Shown piece after piece: positions 54,276 through 63,242 of a stretch of 64,000 nucleotides of DNA; the stretch's first letter is position 1; every line of letters begins with the position of its first letter. Below the pieces are notes generated by a model. The model had not been told where the DNA came from. It ran no database searches and was given only the letters and a program-made list of their open reading frames with translations. Both the position numbers and the translations under genes were made by a program. Source of the DNA: Dyadobacter linearis (GTDB lineage Bacteria > Bacteroidota > Bacteroidia > Cytophagales > Spirosomataceae); assembly GCF_907165045.1 (NCBI RefSeq), contig NZ_CAJRAU010000002.1, positions 682,001 to 746,000 on the forward strand, given 5' to 3'.

Positions 54276-54878
54276 TCAGGCAGCCTGCTCCTCGATGAAT
54301 CTTGCTGCACCTTTCTGTAATTGTGGAAAGAACAGCAAAAACTTCTCGTAGTAAAATGCTTCGTTCTCCCGTAAATCCAGGCCAGCCAGCCGGATCGGTT
54401 CCAGGTAAGCAGCGCGGCGGGACAGGCGCTGAAATGTGGTATCAATCCCTTCAAAGGTCGCGTACCCAGTCAGCCAGTCCTGCCGGATCATTGCTCTCAC
54501 CATCGGGATCATTTCCCCGGGGATCAGGTATTCGTTTTTCTCAATGGTGGAATAGGTCGCGTGCGCATAAACGAATAGCGGATCCGGGTGATAATCAGCG
54601 AAATGCTTCGCCAGAAAGTAGTCAAAGTAGATATCTGTCACGATTCCCGCCAGCCGGCCCATTGCCTTCGCCGCTACAACTTTTGCCGCACGTACCTCTT
54701 CGTGCGTGTCTGTGAAAGAATCAATAAAGCGATGCAATTTGAGGCCAAGCACGTATTCCGAATTCCAGTTTTCTGTCTTGGATTCGGTCAGACGCCCTTT
54801 CACAAAATCGCCCACATAATTTCCCATCATAGTCCCCTCACGCTCCCCAGACAGCAAAATATGGGCTAAAAAATTCAT
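54276..54878 (-). CDS. acpH: Acyl carrier protein phosphodiesterase
   Basis: A 200-residue protein of the AcpH (DUF479) family, which removes the phosphopantetheine arm of acyl carrier protein. The N-terminal signature MNFLAHILLSGEREGTMMGNYVGDFVKG and the block KLHRFIDSFTDTHEEV with a metal-binding pattern, then GIVTDIYFDYFLAKHF, are clear. Length is normal. It leads a co-oriented group with holA and the glycosylase. Confidence 0.92.
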   Translation of the reverse strand: MNFLAHILLSGEREGTMMGNYVGDFVKGRLTESKTENWNSEYVLGLKLHRFIDSFTDTHEEVRAAKVVAAKAMGRLAGIVTDIYFDYFLAKHFADYHPDPLFVYAHATYSTIEKNEYLIPGEMIPMVRAMIRQDWLTGYATFEGIDTTFQRLSRRAAYLEPIRLAGLDLRENEAFYYEKFLLFFPQLQKGAARFIEEQAA

Positions 54879-54906
54879 ATCAATTAATTTTTGAAGAAAA
54901 TTGCCG

Positions 54907-54914
54907 TAGGTTTG
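54907..54914 (+). promoter_or_regulatory. Possible -7 box for the SlyD-like gene
   Basis: TAGGTTTG matches TAnnTTTG. The start codon is at 54976, giving a leader near 55 bases. The TTTG at 54890 is closer than usual, so the promoter call is weak. Confidence 0.35.
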
Positions 54915-54975
54915 CTACTACTCCTTTTATGGAACAATTATTTTACAACAACATTCATTTTAATCAAACGAACAA

Positions 54976-55491
54976 ATGAAAGTCGAAAAAAATAACGTCG
55001 TCGCGTTAACATATAACTTACAAATTCCTGATTCCGACGGAGAAATGGATGTTGTTGAAGTCGTTAACGAAACCGACCCCATGTATTTTATCCACGGCAT
55101 CAGCGGATTGCCGGAGGGATTTGAAAATCAGATAGAAGGTTTGTCCGCCGGAGATACCTTCGATTTCACCGTAGAAGCAGAAGAAGGCTATGGTGAATAC
55201 GACGAAGAAGCGATTGTAGAGCTTCCAAAAGCGGTTTTCCAAATGGAAGATGTGAATCAGGACGAATTACTTCAGATCGGGAACATCATTCCTATGACCA
55301 ACGAAGATGGTGAAAGAATGCATGGACAGGTTGTAGAAATTAAAGGCGACCTGGTTGTAATGAACTTCAACCACCCGCTCGCAGGTAAGGATATGCATTT
55401 CTCCGGCCAGATCCTCTCAGTACGCGAAGCAACACCAGAAGAAATCAGCCACGGACACGTACATGGAGCTGGTGGTGTGCATCATCATTAA
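54976..55491 (+). CDS. slyD: FKBP-type peptidyl-prolyl isomerase, SlyD-like
   Basis: A 171-residue protein with the FKBP fold and the insert-in-flap domain (residues about 65-125). Blocks include YFIHGISGLPEGFENQIEGLSAGDTFDFTVEAEEGYGEYDEEAI and MNFNHPLAGKDMHFSGQIL. It isomerises proline bonds and acts as a chaperone. The C-terminus has His residues (HGHVHGAGGVHHH), a short version of the metal-binding tail of E. coli SlyD. It has no signal peptide, so it is cytoplasmic. It ends just before the GATTGAAT inverted repeat. Confidence 0.92.
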   Translation: MKVEKNNVVALTYNLQIPDSDGEMDVVEVVNETDPMYFIHGISGLPEGFENQIEGLSAGDTFDFTVEAEEGYGEYDEEAIVELPKAVFQMEDVNQDELLQIGNIIPMTNEDGERMHGQVVEIKGDLVVMNFNHPLAGKDMHFSGQILSVREATPEEISHGHVHGAGGVHHH

Positions 55492-55494
55492 TTT

Positions 55495-55576
55495 TGAATG
55501 ATTGAATGATTGAATGATTGAATATTTTTAATGAATAAACATTCATTCATTCAATCATTCGGTCATTCAATCATTA
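55495..55576. repeat. GATTGAAT octamer array in inverted arrangement
   Basis: Three-plus forward copies (55495-55523) and, after about 17 bases, reverse-complement copies (55541-55576) form a long imperfect inverted repeat between the convergent slyD and dCMP deaminase genes. It can fold into a hairpin in both transcripts. The deaminase stop codon overlaps its right edge. The same unit occurs near 11950 and 12190. Confidence 0.88.
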
Positions 55577-56041
55577 ATACTGCTCCACCTCTACGCCAAA
55601 CCTCCTCAAAAACTCCACTCCTTCCTCTATTGCGATCCCCTTATAGGCTGCGTAGGAATGTAGGAAAATTACTTTTTTGATCTTCATTGTATAGATTACC
55701 CTGGCGCAGGCAATGCAGGGGGCTAATGTTACGAATAAGGTCGATCCCTCGATATTTGAACCGTTTTTTACTGCAAACAAAATTGCATTCTGTTCGGCAT
55801 GCAAGGCCAGCGAGCAGCTTCCTTTTGCGTCTCTCGGACAACCTACTCCCGGAAATTCTTCGTCGCAATTGTGCGTTCCCGCCGGCGGACCGTTGTATCC
55901 TATTGAAATAATTCTCGTATCTTTTGTAAGCACGGCGCCGACCTGGGCTTTGATGCAATGGGAACGTTTGGCCAGATTTTTTGCCAATTCCATGAAAATG
56001 TCATCAAATTCCGGCCGCAAATTCGTTGTAGGTAATGTCAT
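55574..56041 (-). CDS. dCMP deaminase
   Basis: A 155-residue cytidine/deoxycytidylate deaminase. The zinc ligands are clear: HAE at residues 81-83 and PCIAC at 108-112; a further Cys/His-rich insert at 59-75 (CDEEFPGVGCPRDAKGSC) is typical of dCMP deaminases with a second zinc. It feeds dUMP to thymidylate synthesis in the cytoplasm. The start at 56041 is chosen because it agrees with family length and a TAnnTTTG promoter lies directly before it; the longer frame would begin upstream of that box. Confidence 0.93.
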   Translation of the reverse strand: MTLPTTNLRPEFDDIFMELAKNLAKRSHCIKAQVGAVLTKDTRIISIGYNGPPAGTHNCDEEFPGVGCPRDAKGSCSLALHAEQNAILFAVKNGSNIEGSTLFVTLAPCIACARVIYTMKIKKVIFLHSYAAYKGIAIEEGVEFLRRFGVEVEQY

Positions 56042-56065
56042 TCGGTTTACTGTAAATAATTTATA

Positions 56066-56095
56066 CAAACTTAGATAAATGACCGCTTGTTTCAA
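56066..56095 (-). promoter_or_regulatory. Promoter of the dCMP deaminase gene
   Basis: On the minus strand, TTG at 56093-56095 and TAAGTTTG at 56066-56073 are 19 bases apart, a good match to the Bacteroidota pattern. The start codon at 56041 is about 20 bases after the expected start of transcription. The other gene, at 56110, is read the opposite way from close by. Confidence 0.55.
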
Positions 56096-56109
56096 CACAG
56101 ACCAATACT

Positions 56110-57195
56110 ATGATACGCCGGTTTTTGCTTTCCATATTACTTTTTACCAATCTGCTGGCAGCCCAGGCGCAGCAGAACCGGATCACGCTGAACCTGTCCC
56201 GGGATCCTGCGGGTTTGTTCAAATCGTATAAATTTTACATTCAGGAAGTGGAAGATAAAAGGCTACTACCGGGCGCAGGGCTGGGAAAAGTGATCGCCTT
56301 AGGGAAAGAGGTACCCGTTTCACTGCCGGCAACTGCGGAAAAGGAATTGTTCAGTTACTGGACTTTCCTGGCCCCCAAAAAAGATCCTTCTCACCTGCCG
56401 CTTTACGTCACTATAAAAGAGCTGTCGCTTAATGAAAAAAGGGTTGGTCCGAATAAAGTGACGGGCGAGGTGAAGCTGAATGTAAAATTTCGCTGGTACC
56501 GCGATATGGAGCCTGTTGAGCTTACTGGCTACCTTACTTCCGCGACTTACACCCGCCCCGAACAGGATTATGATTATCAAAAGCTCGTCAAGCAGCTGCT
56601 CGACCAGTCGTTGGCGCATTTTCAGAAATGGATGGTGAGCAATACGGGCAAGAATCCGGCTCTTGCGAGAAATTTGGTGTTGGTTTTCAAAGAGATAGTG
56701 AATGCATCCAGCGAGGATACCGTTTTCTATTCTCCTAAAAGACCACTGATCTGGGACGATTTCAAAGTACGGACCGGAAAACCGGGCAGCAGATACGCGG
56801 CTGCCGTTTTTACAAGTTTCGGCTACGAGGGTCGCTCCTACCCGAAGGAAAACGATCTGGTTGTAGAGATTGGGTTGAAAACTTTTATGGTCAAAAGTAT
56901 GTCCTGGGGCCGACCGGAATCGCGGAATGCGGGAACATTACGCCACGAACAGATCCATTTTGACATTACGCGGCTGGTAGTCGAAAAATTTAAGGAGCGG
57001 CTTCGGAAGGCGGATCTTACCATTCAGGATTACGACAGCGAAATCCAATACCAGTTTTTGGAAGCATTCCGGGAAATGAACCGCGACCAGGAACAATACG
57101 ATGGCGAAACCGGCCACGGGCTGAATGCAGGCGCACAAGCTGCATGGGACAAGAAAGTTGCGGCGCAAATCGCGGCAGTCTACGAAGTTCAGTGA
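56110..57195 (+). CDS. Secreted DUF922-like protein with HExxH-like motif
   Basis: A 361-residue protein with a signal peptide (about residues 1-21, ending AAQAQ). The C-terminal 150 residues match DUF922, a predicted secreted zinc protease family, with HEQIHFD at 279-285 (HExxH pattern) and downstream Glu/Asp residues. The N-terminal half (residues about 25-195) is of unknown fold. It should act in the periplasm. Its last 7 bases overlap the convergent comEC gene. The enzyme activity is a family prediction, not shown by experiment that I know of. Confidence 0.82.
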   Translation: MIRRFLLSILLFTNLLAAQAQQNRITLNLSRDPAGLFKSYKFYIQEVEDKRLLPGAGLGKVIALGKEVPVSLPATAEKELFSYWTFLAPKKDPSHLPLYVTIKELSLNEKRVGPNKVTGEVKLNVKFRWYRDMEPVELTGYLTSATYTRPEQDYDYQKLVKQLLDQSLAHFQKWMVSNTGKNPALARNLVLVFKEIVNASSEDTVFYSPKRPLIWDDFKVRTGKPGSRYAAAVFTSFGYEGRSYPKENDLVVEIGLKTFMVKSMSWGRPESRNAGTLRHEQIHFDITRLVVEKFKERLRKADLTIQDYDSEIQYQFLEAFREMNRDQEQYDGETGHGLNAGAQAAWDKKVAAQIAAVYEVQ

Positions 57196-58979
57196 GGTTT
57201 TGTGGAAATAAATATGGTCTCGCCGATCTCCCGCGTAACCGCATAGTTTTTGACATAAAAATCAAATGCGTGCGTGTCAGATTTGAAAGTTTCGTCACTT
57301 ACCAGGTACAACTTATTTCCGTACTTATAGCTTCCTACGGTATGTTTGGGGATATTAAATGAAATAGTTTCGGTTATTAAATAAGACTGTATGCTAGTCG
57401 AAACAGAGAGCGTAATGAAAGCAAAAGTCAATGCAAAACCGTATTTCAAATACTGATATTCCCTTTTCTCATAAGCTACCCAGATCATCAGAAAAACAGC
57501 ATAAAGCAATACTGTTTCGATAAATCCAAGATTAACGTTCTCAATCAGATAACCTGGCAGGTTTTTCGGAATGCTGGCCGAGATATTAGTCAGGTACGCA
57601 GACCAGTCGACGACTTGATTAACAAGCCATTGCAGCCAATCCAGATTTGTAAAGGAAACTAAAAGCAAAACAAGCGCAGCAGGCAAAAGTATATTGGTAA
57701 ATGCGATCACGAAAGGATTGACCAGCCAGAAATAGGTTGGAAACTGGTGGAAATAGAAGATACTGAGCGGAAAAGTTGTCAGCTGAGCCGCAAATGCGAG
57801 CGCAGAAATTTGCCAGATGATCTTAGTACATCGGTTCGCAGGGCTAAAAATTGAATAGATCGGCTCGTAGAACAGAAATATCCCCGTCATCGCCAGGTAA
57901 GACAGCTGAAAACCAACATCAAACAATGCAGACGGATCGAAAAGCAAGATGAGCAGCGCAGAAATGCCCAGCGTATTCATCGAATAATGCTTTCTGCCCG
58001 AAACCTCAGCCAGCACGAACACAATGCACATAATCATCGCCCGCTGCACGGAAGGAGAAAAACCGGTTGCCAGCGCGTAGAAAACCAATAGCAGCGTAAT
58101 CATGCTAACGTACAAGAACTTCCCGTAGCGCCACTTTTTAAGCCAGCCAAGCACCGTCGTGATCATCAAAAAGATAATAGCGACGTGCATGCCGGATACC
58201 GACAGAATATGGACTGAACCCGAGGCAATGTAATCGTCAGTCTGCTCCGCCTGCAAATCGTCTCGCCGGCCCAATAGCATTGCTTTCACCAAACCATAAG
58301 AACGATCGTCGGGCAGATTTTCGCGGAAACGCCTATCAGCCCAGTCCGATATACCAGTGAGCCAAAGTCGGAGCGATGGTGCACTGGAAGATGCGTGATT
58401 TACAGCAAACGATCCTTGCCTTAACTGATCAGTCCACAAAATACCCTTGTTCCGCAGATACTTTCGGTAATCAAACTGTTCAGGATTCATAGCAAGGAAA
58501 GGTCGTTCGAGCCTTCCCTTCACAACGATTTTGTCGCCGGGTCGTGGAATTTGTTCAGCGTGGGCCGGGATATTGATAAGCCCTCTCGCCGGCATTGAAA
58601 TCCATAATTCGTTTTCAAGAACCCTTGTGATCTCCACTTCAAAACGTACCGTTTTCTGGCGTTTTTCAGGCAGACTCGCGATAACCGCTTCATAAGCAGT
58701 GTAATGTGAATTTTCAAAAGAGTCAATAATAGCATTGCGACTCTCCTCCGCAGCAACACGGCAAAAGGCGCCAAGGCAGATCAGAGAGAACCATATTGAA
58801 ACGCTCGTTCCTCCTTTGAGCTGAAACCGGTAGCAAAGAATGGACGAAATAACTGCAATAGTGAGCAGTACAAGCGACGATATCTCCGAGAAAATTTCAC
58901 ACGAAAAGAAAAAACCGCCCAGCAGGATACCGGCGATAAAGAGCAGCACAAAGCCGACAAACGGCACTTTTGAAAACAT
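57189..58979 (-). CDS. comEC: ComEC/Rec2-family competence membrane protein
   Basis: A 596-residue inner-membrane protein that in competent bacteria forms the channel for single-stranded DNA uptake. Several N-terminal membrane segments, an OB-fold-like part (about residues 100-190) and the Competence domain (about 205-500) with the signature SGSVHILSVSGMHVAII are seen. The C-terminal metallo-beta-lactamase domain of the long form is missing, which is common in some members. It starts one base after the M43 gene stops, so translation is coupled. Its stop overlaps DUF922 tail to tail. Confidence 0.9.
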   Translation of the reverse strand: MFSKVPFVGFVLLFIAGILLGGFFFSCEIFSEISSLVLLTIAVISSILCYRFQLKGGTSVSIWFSLICLGAFCRVAAEESRNAIIDSFENSHYTAYEAVIASLPEKRQKTVRFEVEITRVLENELWISMPARGLINIPAHAEQIPRPGDKIVVKGRLERPFLAMNPEQFDYRKYLRNKGILWTDQLRQGSFAVNHASSSAPSLRLWLTGISDWADRRFRENLPDDRSYGLVKAMLLGRRDDLQAEQTDDYIASGSVHILSVSGMHVAIIFLMITTVLGWLKKWRYGKFLYVSMITLLLVFYALATGFSPSVQRAMIMCIVFVLAEVSGRKHYSMNTLGISALLILLFDPSALFDVGFQLSYLAMTGIFLFYEPIYSIFSPANRCTKIIWQISALAFAAQLTTFPLSIFYFHQFPTYFWLVNPFVIAFTNILLPAALVLLLVSFTNLDWLQWLVNQVVDWSAYLTNISASIPKNLPGYLIENVNLGFIETVLLYAVFLMIWVAYEKREYQYLKYGFALTFAFITLSVSTSIQSYLITETISFNIPKHTVGSYKYGNKLYLVSDETFKSDTHAFDFYVKNYAVTREIGETIFISTKPH

Positions 58980-58980
58980 A

Positions 58981-60270
58981 TTACCTCACGTAAAATTTCT
59001 TGGTCAGCGACTTTGAGGCTGTCTCGACTTTATAGAAATAAAGCCCGCTGGGGAGATTTTTTACGTTGAGCGATGTTCTGTTAACTGTGTCTTGAATGAC
59101 TTTTTGGCCTCTCTGGTTAAAAACGCTGACTGTGAATACTTCATAGCCGGGCGTGAAAATGCTTGAAAAAAGTGTTTCCTGTACCGGATTTGGATAAATA
59201 TTCACCAATAGGTCTTCGGTAGTGATCTTGGAAAATTCAACCAGCTGTGCCCTTCTCGGACTTAGTTCGAGTATTGCGTGCATCCGCTCCATCTGGCCAT
59301 TTGTGAAAACGCTCATGCACGCATCGGGAGAATAATCCATGTAATTTTCGATCATATTGCGGGTTGTGACACCGCGACATTGAGAAAATACCGGGGTGCA
59401 TTCCACGTCGGTAGTTTCATTTTTAGTAAAAGCAGTTGGCGTGTCTGCAATATGATCCGTTCCGCAATCCCGGTCGCCCCAGATATGGATCAGTCCGAGC
59501 CAGTGACCGACCTCGTGGGTAGTTGTTCTCCCCAGATTATAAATGCGGCTCGTAATCGCTGGTGCATTTCTACCAAAATACCTGTAATCAATGATCACAC
59601 CGTCCGTAAGCGCGTCTGTTACTTCGTCTTCCGTGGTCGCCAAACCGCGCGTCAGGTCATTCAGCTCCGTAACTACCGGAAACTGGGAAGTGCCTAAGTA
59701 TCTGTCATTCAATTTACAAACCCATATATTCAAATAACGGTTGGTAGACCACGCAGGCGAAATTTCGGCTAATTGCTCCGCGTCAGCGATCGGACTGAAC
59801 TGAGCTTTTGCATTATAAGTCCGTACAACGGTCACCAGTTTGAACCGGATCCGTGTATCAACGGCCAGTGAATCCGTATAAAATCCTTTGTAGCCGGAGG
59901 TATTGCTGTAATCCTCGTTCAGAACTTCAATCTGGCTCTGCACCTGCTGGTCCGTAATATTCGCATTACCAGCCCCACCGAGGCTGTTATTTTCTTGTGC
60001 GTGTATAACGTGAACAACGACGGGAATCGTGATGATCTCATCCGCATTGCTCCGACTATTAACCCTGCTGCGGCTGATATGCTGCTGGATTACTGTTTCC
60101 GATTGTTGTCTCAATTTCAAAAGAGCGGGATTTCGGGACATTCTCACAGAATCCTGCTCAGTGGTCGCGCAGCGGATCAATGCAGCATCAGGTAACTGCG
60201 CCACTGAAAGTGAGGCAGTACCTAATACCAGCAGTAAAATGATGAGCCAACTATTGCTCTGATTTTTCAT
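58981..60270 (-). CDS. Secreted M43-type metalloprotease with T9SS sorting domain
   Basis: A 429-residue protein with a signal peptide (residues 1-25, ending LSVAQ). The catalytic zinc site HEVGHWLGLIH is at 252-262 and the Met-turn region NYMDYSPDACMSVF at 309-322, both as in pappalysin/cytophagalysin (M43) proteases. The C-terminal 70 residues (from IYPNP at 358) are a type A T9SS sorting domain, so it is secreted through the outer membrane. It degrades proteins outside the cell. Its start lies 20 bases inside the phoH gene. Confidence 0.92.
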   Translation of the reverse strand: MKNQSNSWLIILLLVLGTASLSVAQLPDAALIRCATTEQDSVRMSRNPALLKLRQQSETVIQQHISRSRVNSRSNADEIITIPVVVHVIHAQENNSLGGAGNANITDQQVQSQIEVLNEDYSNTSGYKGFYTDSLAVDTRIRFKLVTVVRTYNAKAQFSPIADAEQLAEISPAWSTNRYLNIWVCKLNDRYLGTSQFPVVTELNDLTRGLATTEDEVTDALTDGVIIDYRYFGRNAPAITSRIYNLGRTTTHEVGHWLGLIHIWGDRDCGTDHIADTPTAFTKNETTDVECTPVFSQCRGVTTRNMIENYMDYSPDACMSVFTNGQMERMHAILELSPRRAQLVEFSKITTEDLLVNIYPNPVQETLFSSIFTPGYEVFTVSVFNQRGQKVIQDTVNRTSLNVKNLPSGLYFYKVETASKSLTKKFYVR

Positions 60271-61207
60271 AAGCAGCCAAAATATCCTTAACCAGGCGGT
60301 GCCTTACCACATCGGAACCATCGAGTTCAACAAAACTGATGCCCTTTATCCCCTTCAAAACTGTCAGCGAATCGATCAGACCCGATTTGAGGTTCTTGGG
60401 AAGGTCGATTTGTGATTTGTCACCGGTGATAATGGCCTTTGAACTCGGCCCCATACGCGTCAGAAACATTTTCATCTGCATTGGCGTCGTATTCTGGGCT
60501 TCATCCAGCAATATAAAAGCATTATTTAAAGTCCGCCCGCGCATGTAAGCAAGTGGCGCAATTTCGATCGTGCGGCTTTCCAGATAGAGTTTCAGCTTTT
60601 CAGGCGGGATCATATCGTCGAGCGCGTCGTAGATCGGCCGAAGGTAAGGATCTATCTTTTCTTTCAGGTCTCCGGGCAAAAATCCCAGGTTCTCGCCAGC
60701 CTCTACGGCCGGACGTGTAATAATGATCTTCTTGACTTCCTTATTTTTCAGCGCCCGCACAGCGATTGCGACCGCGGTATAGGTTTTCCCCGTTCCCGCA
60801 GGACCTACTGCATATACGAGGTCATATTTAGCAGCCTGCTCGACTAGGAGCCGCTGATTTGTGGTTTTGGCTTTGATAACCAGCCCTTTATTCCCGTAAA
60901 CGATTACATCATCGTCATCCTCGCCACCGGCTACCGGCGTTTTCGAAATCCCATTCAGATACCCTTTTACGTTATCATTCGTGATTTTACCGTACTTCTG
61001 ATAGTGCGCAAGCAGTGAATCCATTACATCCGTAATTCTGATGATCTCCGGCGCTGTGCCCTGGATACGGATTTCGTTGCCACGTGAAATGATCTTGCTT
61101 TCCGGGAAAGCTGCGGCAACTTCCTTAATATTCACATTATGAATACCCAAAAAGTCCACCATTGAAACGTCTTCGAGCGTGATGATTTTTTCCAGCAAAT
61201 GAATCAA
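60251..61207 (-). CDS. PhoH family ATPase
   Basis: A 318-residue PhoH protein. Walker A GPAGTGKT is at 135-142 and Walker B FILLDEAQ at 231-238. The N-terminal 110 residues hold a KH-like part (VSMVDFLGIHNVNIKEVAAAF). The family is linked to RNA metabolism and ribosome assembly in the cytoplasm, but the exact role is unsettled. It heads the group phoH, M43 protease, comEC; its last 20 bases overlap the protease start, which is unusual for genes of unrelated function. Confidence 0.93.
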   Translation of the reverse strand: MIHLLEKIITLEDVSMVDFLGIHNVNIKEVAAAFPESKIISRGNEIRIQGTAPEIIRITDVMDSLLAHYQKYGKITNDNVKGYLNGISKTPVAGGEDDDDVIVYGNKGLVIKAKTTNQRLLVEQAAKYDLVYAVGPAGTGKTYTAVAIAVRALKNKEVKKIIITRPAVEAGENLGFLPGDLKEKIDPYLRPIYDALDDMIPPEKLKLYLESRTIEIAPLAYMRGRTLNNAFILLDEAQNTTPMQMKMFLTRMGPSSKAIITGDKSQIDLPKNLKSGLIDSLTVLKGIKGISFVELDGSDVVRHRLVKDILAAYEKSEQ

Positions 61208-61405
61208 AGTTTAGTGTTTACCTATTTGTTCTAAAATTTAGTAATAATACCAACATTTATAAAACGCATAAAGAGAATTTCCAATTTCAAGATGGAAAAA
61301 ACTTTGCAAAAAACACCATTTCCCGGGCAACTCTTTCATTATCAGAGTAGCTGAAAAAATAACCTTTTTGAGAAAAAAATATTGAGCGAACTTCCCGGCT
61401 CTTTC

Positions 61406-61436
61406 TTTCGAACGCGCCCCGCATTGCGTAACTTTG
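61406..61436 (+). promoter_or_regulatory. dnaB promoter with a very short leader
   Basis: TAACTTTG at 61429-61436 fits TAnnTTTG exactly, and TTTCG at 61406-61410 is a near -33 box with an 18-base gap. The dnaB ATG is at 61444, only 7 bases after the -7 box, so the transcript would start at or within a few bases of the start codon. Confidence 0.55.
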
Positions 61437-61443
61437 TTTTCCT

Positions 61444-63057
61444 ATGGAAAACGAAAAAAGCCCCAATAACCAGTCGAGACAAGGCTCCAAATCCGGTGCA
61501 TTCGCAAAGAAACCGTACGGCGCCCGAACCCCGTCTATGGATCAGAATATCAGCAAGTTACCACCACAGGCTGTGGATATGGAAGAGGCTGTACTGGGTG
61601 CTTTGATGATCGAAAAAGATGCGTTGACAGCAGTAGCTGACATCCTCCGGCCCGACAGTTTTTACAAAGAGTCGCATATCCGCATTTACAGCGCGATCAT
61701 TACGCTTTTCGCTGATTCAGAACCGATTGATATGCTTACCGTTACTGCCAAACTGCGCAGTACCGGAGAACTCGAAATGATCGGCGGCGCGACTTATATT
61801 ATGCAGCTGACGAGTAAGGTTAACTCGGCGGCCAACATCGAATTCCATGCAAGGATCATTTCCCAGGCTTATATTAAAAGGGAGCTGATCAAAATCGCCT
61901 CCGAGATCCAGCGCGACGCGTTCGAAGAAACTACGGACGTTTTTATGCTGCTGGATAAAATGGAACAGAACCTGTTTCAGATCTCGGAATCCAATATCAA
62001 GAAAAACTACGCTGACATGGGCGCGCTGATGCGGCAGGCATTGGCTGAACTTGATCAGAAAAAGAATAATAAAGACGGTTTGACGGGCGTTCCGTCGGGT
62101 TTCAGTGCATTGGACAGACTTACTTCCGGCTGGCAGAAAACTGAATTGATGATCCTCGCGGCTCGTCCGGGTATGGGAAAAACGGCATTCGTCGTTTCCT
62201 CACTCCGGAATGCAGCGGTGGAATTTAATATGCCGGTCGCGATATTCTCCCTCGAAATGTCCTCGGTACAGCTTGTAAACAGGCTTATTTCGGCCGAAGC
62301 GGAGATTGACAGTGACAAGATCAGAAAAGGCAGCCTTGCCCCGCACGAGTGGGAGCAGCTTCACCACCGCATTCACCGCCTTACCAATGCCCCTATTTTT
62401 ATCGACGACACCCCTGCCCTCTCCATTTTGGAATTACGGGCAAAATGTCGCCGTTTGAAAGCGCAGCACGATATTCAAATGATCGTGATTGACTATTTGC
62501 AGCTGATGACAGGAGATACTGGCGGCAAGGGTGCGGGTAACAGGGAGCAGGAAATTGCGATGATCTCACGGTCGCTCAAGAACCTTGCAAAAGAATTGGA
62601 TGTACCGGTAATCGCACTTTCGCAGCTAAGCCGGGCAGTTGAAACGCGTGGAGGAGAAAAGAGGCCCCAGCTTTCAGATTTAAGGGAATCCGGTTCGATC
62701 GAGCAGGATGCAGATATGGTATTGTTCTTGTACCGTCCTGAATATTATGGCATTACAGAGGACGAAGCTGGAAATTCGGTTGCGGGAATTGGTGAAGTAA
62801 TTGTCGCTAAAAACCGGGCTGGATCGCTGGATACAGTTCAACTGCGATTCATCGGAAAATATACCAAGTTTACGGATCTGGATTCAGGCTACACGCCAGC
62901 CCCGTTCACAGTCGACCGCCCCATCCAGACCAGTAACCCAATCGGCTCATTCGAAAGCCAGGCCAATCCATCATCAGCGGGCGGCACATTAAGGAGCCGC
63001 GCAAATGACCTGAGTAACTTTGATTACAAAGGGCCGGATAGCGAACCGCCGTTTTAA
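61444..63057 (+). CDS. dnaB: Replicative DNA helicase
   Basis: A 537-residue hexameric helicase that unwinds DNA at the replication fork. The N-terminal domain (about residues 40-140) has PPQAVDMEEAVLGALMIEKDAL. The RecA-like core has Walker A ARPGMGKTAF at 240-249, Walker B MIVIDYLQL from 346, and the QLSRAVETRGGEKRPQLSDLRESGSIEQDADM block near 400-430. No intein is present. The last 50 residues are a low-complexity tail. It is read opposite to phoH from a shared 236-base region. Confidence 0.97.
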   Translation: MENEKSPNNQSRQGSKSGAFAKKPYGARTPSMDQNISKLPPQAVDMEEAVLGALMIEKDALTAVADILRPDSFYKESHIRIYSAIITLFADSEPIDMLTVTAKLRSTGELEMIGGATYIMQLTSKVNSAANIEFHARIISQAYIKRELIKIASEIQRDAFEETTDVFMLLDKMEQNLFQISESNIKKNYADMGALMRQALAELDQKKNNKDGLTGVPSGFSALDRLTSGWQKTELMILAARPGMGKTAFVVSSLRNAAVEFNMPVAIFSLEMSSVQLVNRLISAEAEIDSDKIRKGSLAPHEWEQLHHRIHRLTNAPIFIDDTPALSILELRAKCRRLKAQHDIQMIVIDYLQLMTGDTGGKGAGNREQEIAMISRSLKNLAKELDVPVIALSQLSRAVETRGGEKRPQLSDLRESGSIEQDADMVLFLYRPEYYGITEDEAGNSVAGIGEVIVAKNRAGSLDTVQLRFIGKYTKFTDLDSGYTPAPFTVDRPIQTSNPIGSFESQANPSSAGGTLRSRANDLSNFDYKGPDSEPPF

Positions 63058-63082
63058 TGCCCCTGAATCTATTGTATTAAAT

Positions 63083-63235
63083 ACCCCTAAATCCCCTGAA
63101 CGGGACTTTTTGCAGATCGCAAAAGAATCGTTCCTTGCGGGACTGATCATATTATGCGCCCGTAGTTCTTCCCTTAAATCCCCTAAAAGGGACTTTGCAG
63201 ATCGCAAAAAGTCCCCTTTAGGGGATTTAGGGGTC
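63083..63235. repeat. CCCCTAAATCCCCT hairpin repeat, two copies
   Basis: Copy 1 (63083-63125) contains cccctaaatcccctgaacgg and gcagatcgca. Copy 2 (63170-63235) has a left arm (63171-63198) and right arm (63204-63233) that pair over almost 28 bases around a 5-base loop. It lies between the convergent dnaB and rlmD genes and can fold in either transcript. Several short open frames cross it but none looks like a gene. Confidence 0.85.
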
Positions 63236-63242
63236 TAGATGT

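Noticed and set aside
63020-63238. Two overlapping 72-codon frames, one per strand, after dnaB
   Set aside because: They cross the hairpin repeat and the dnaB end; composition follows the repeat, not a protein.
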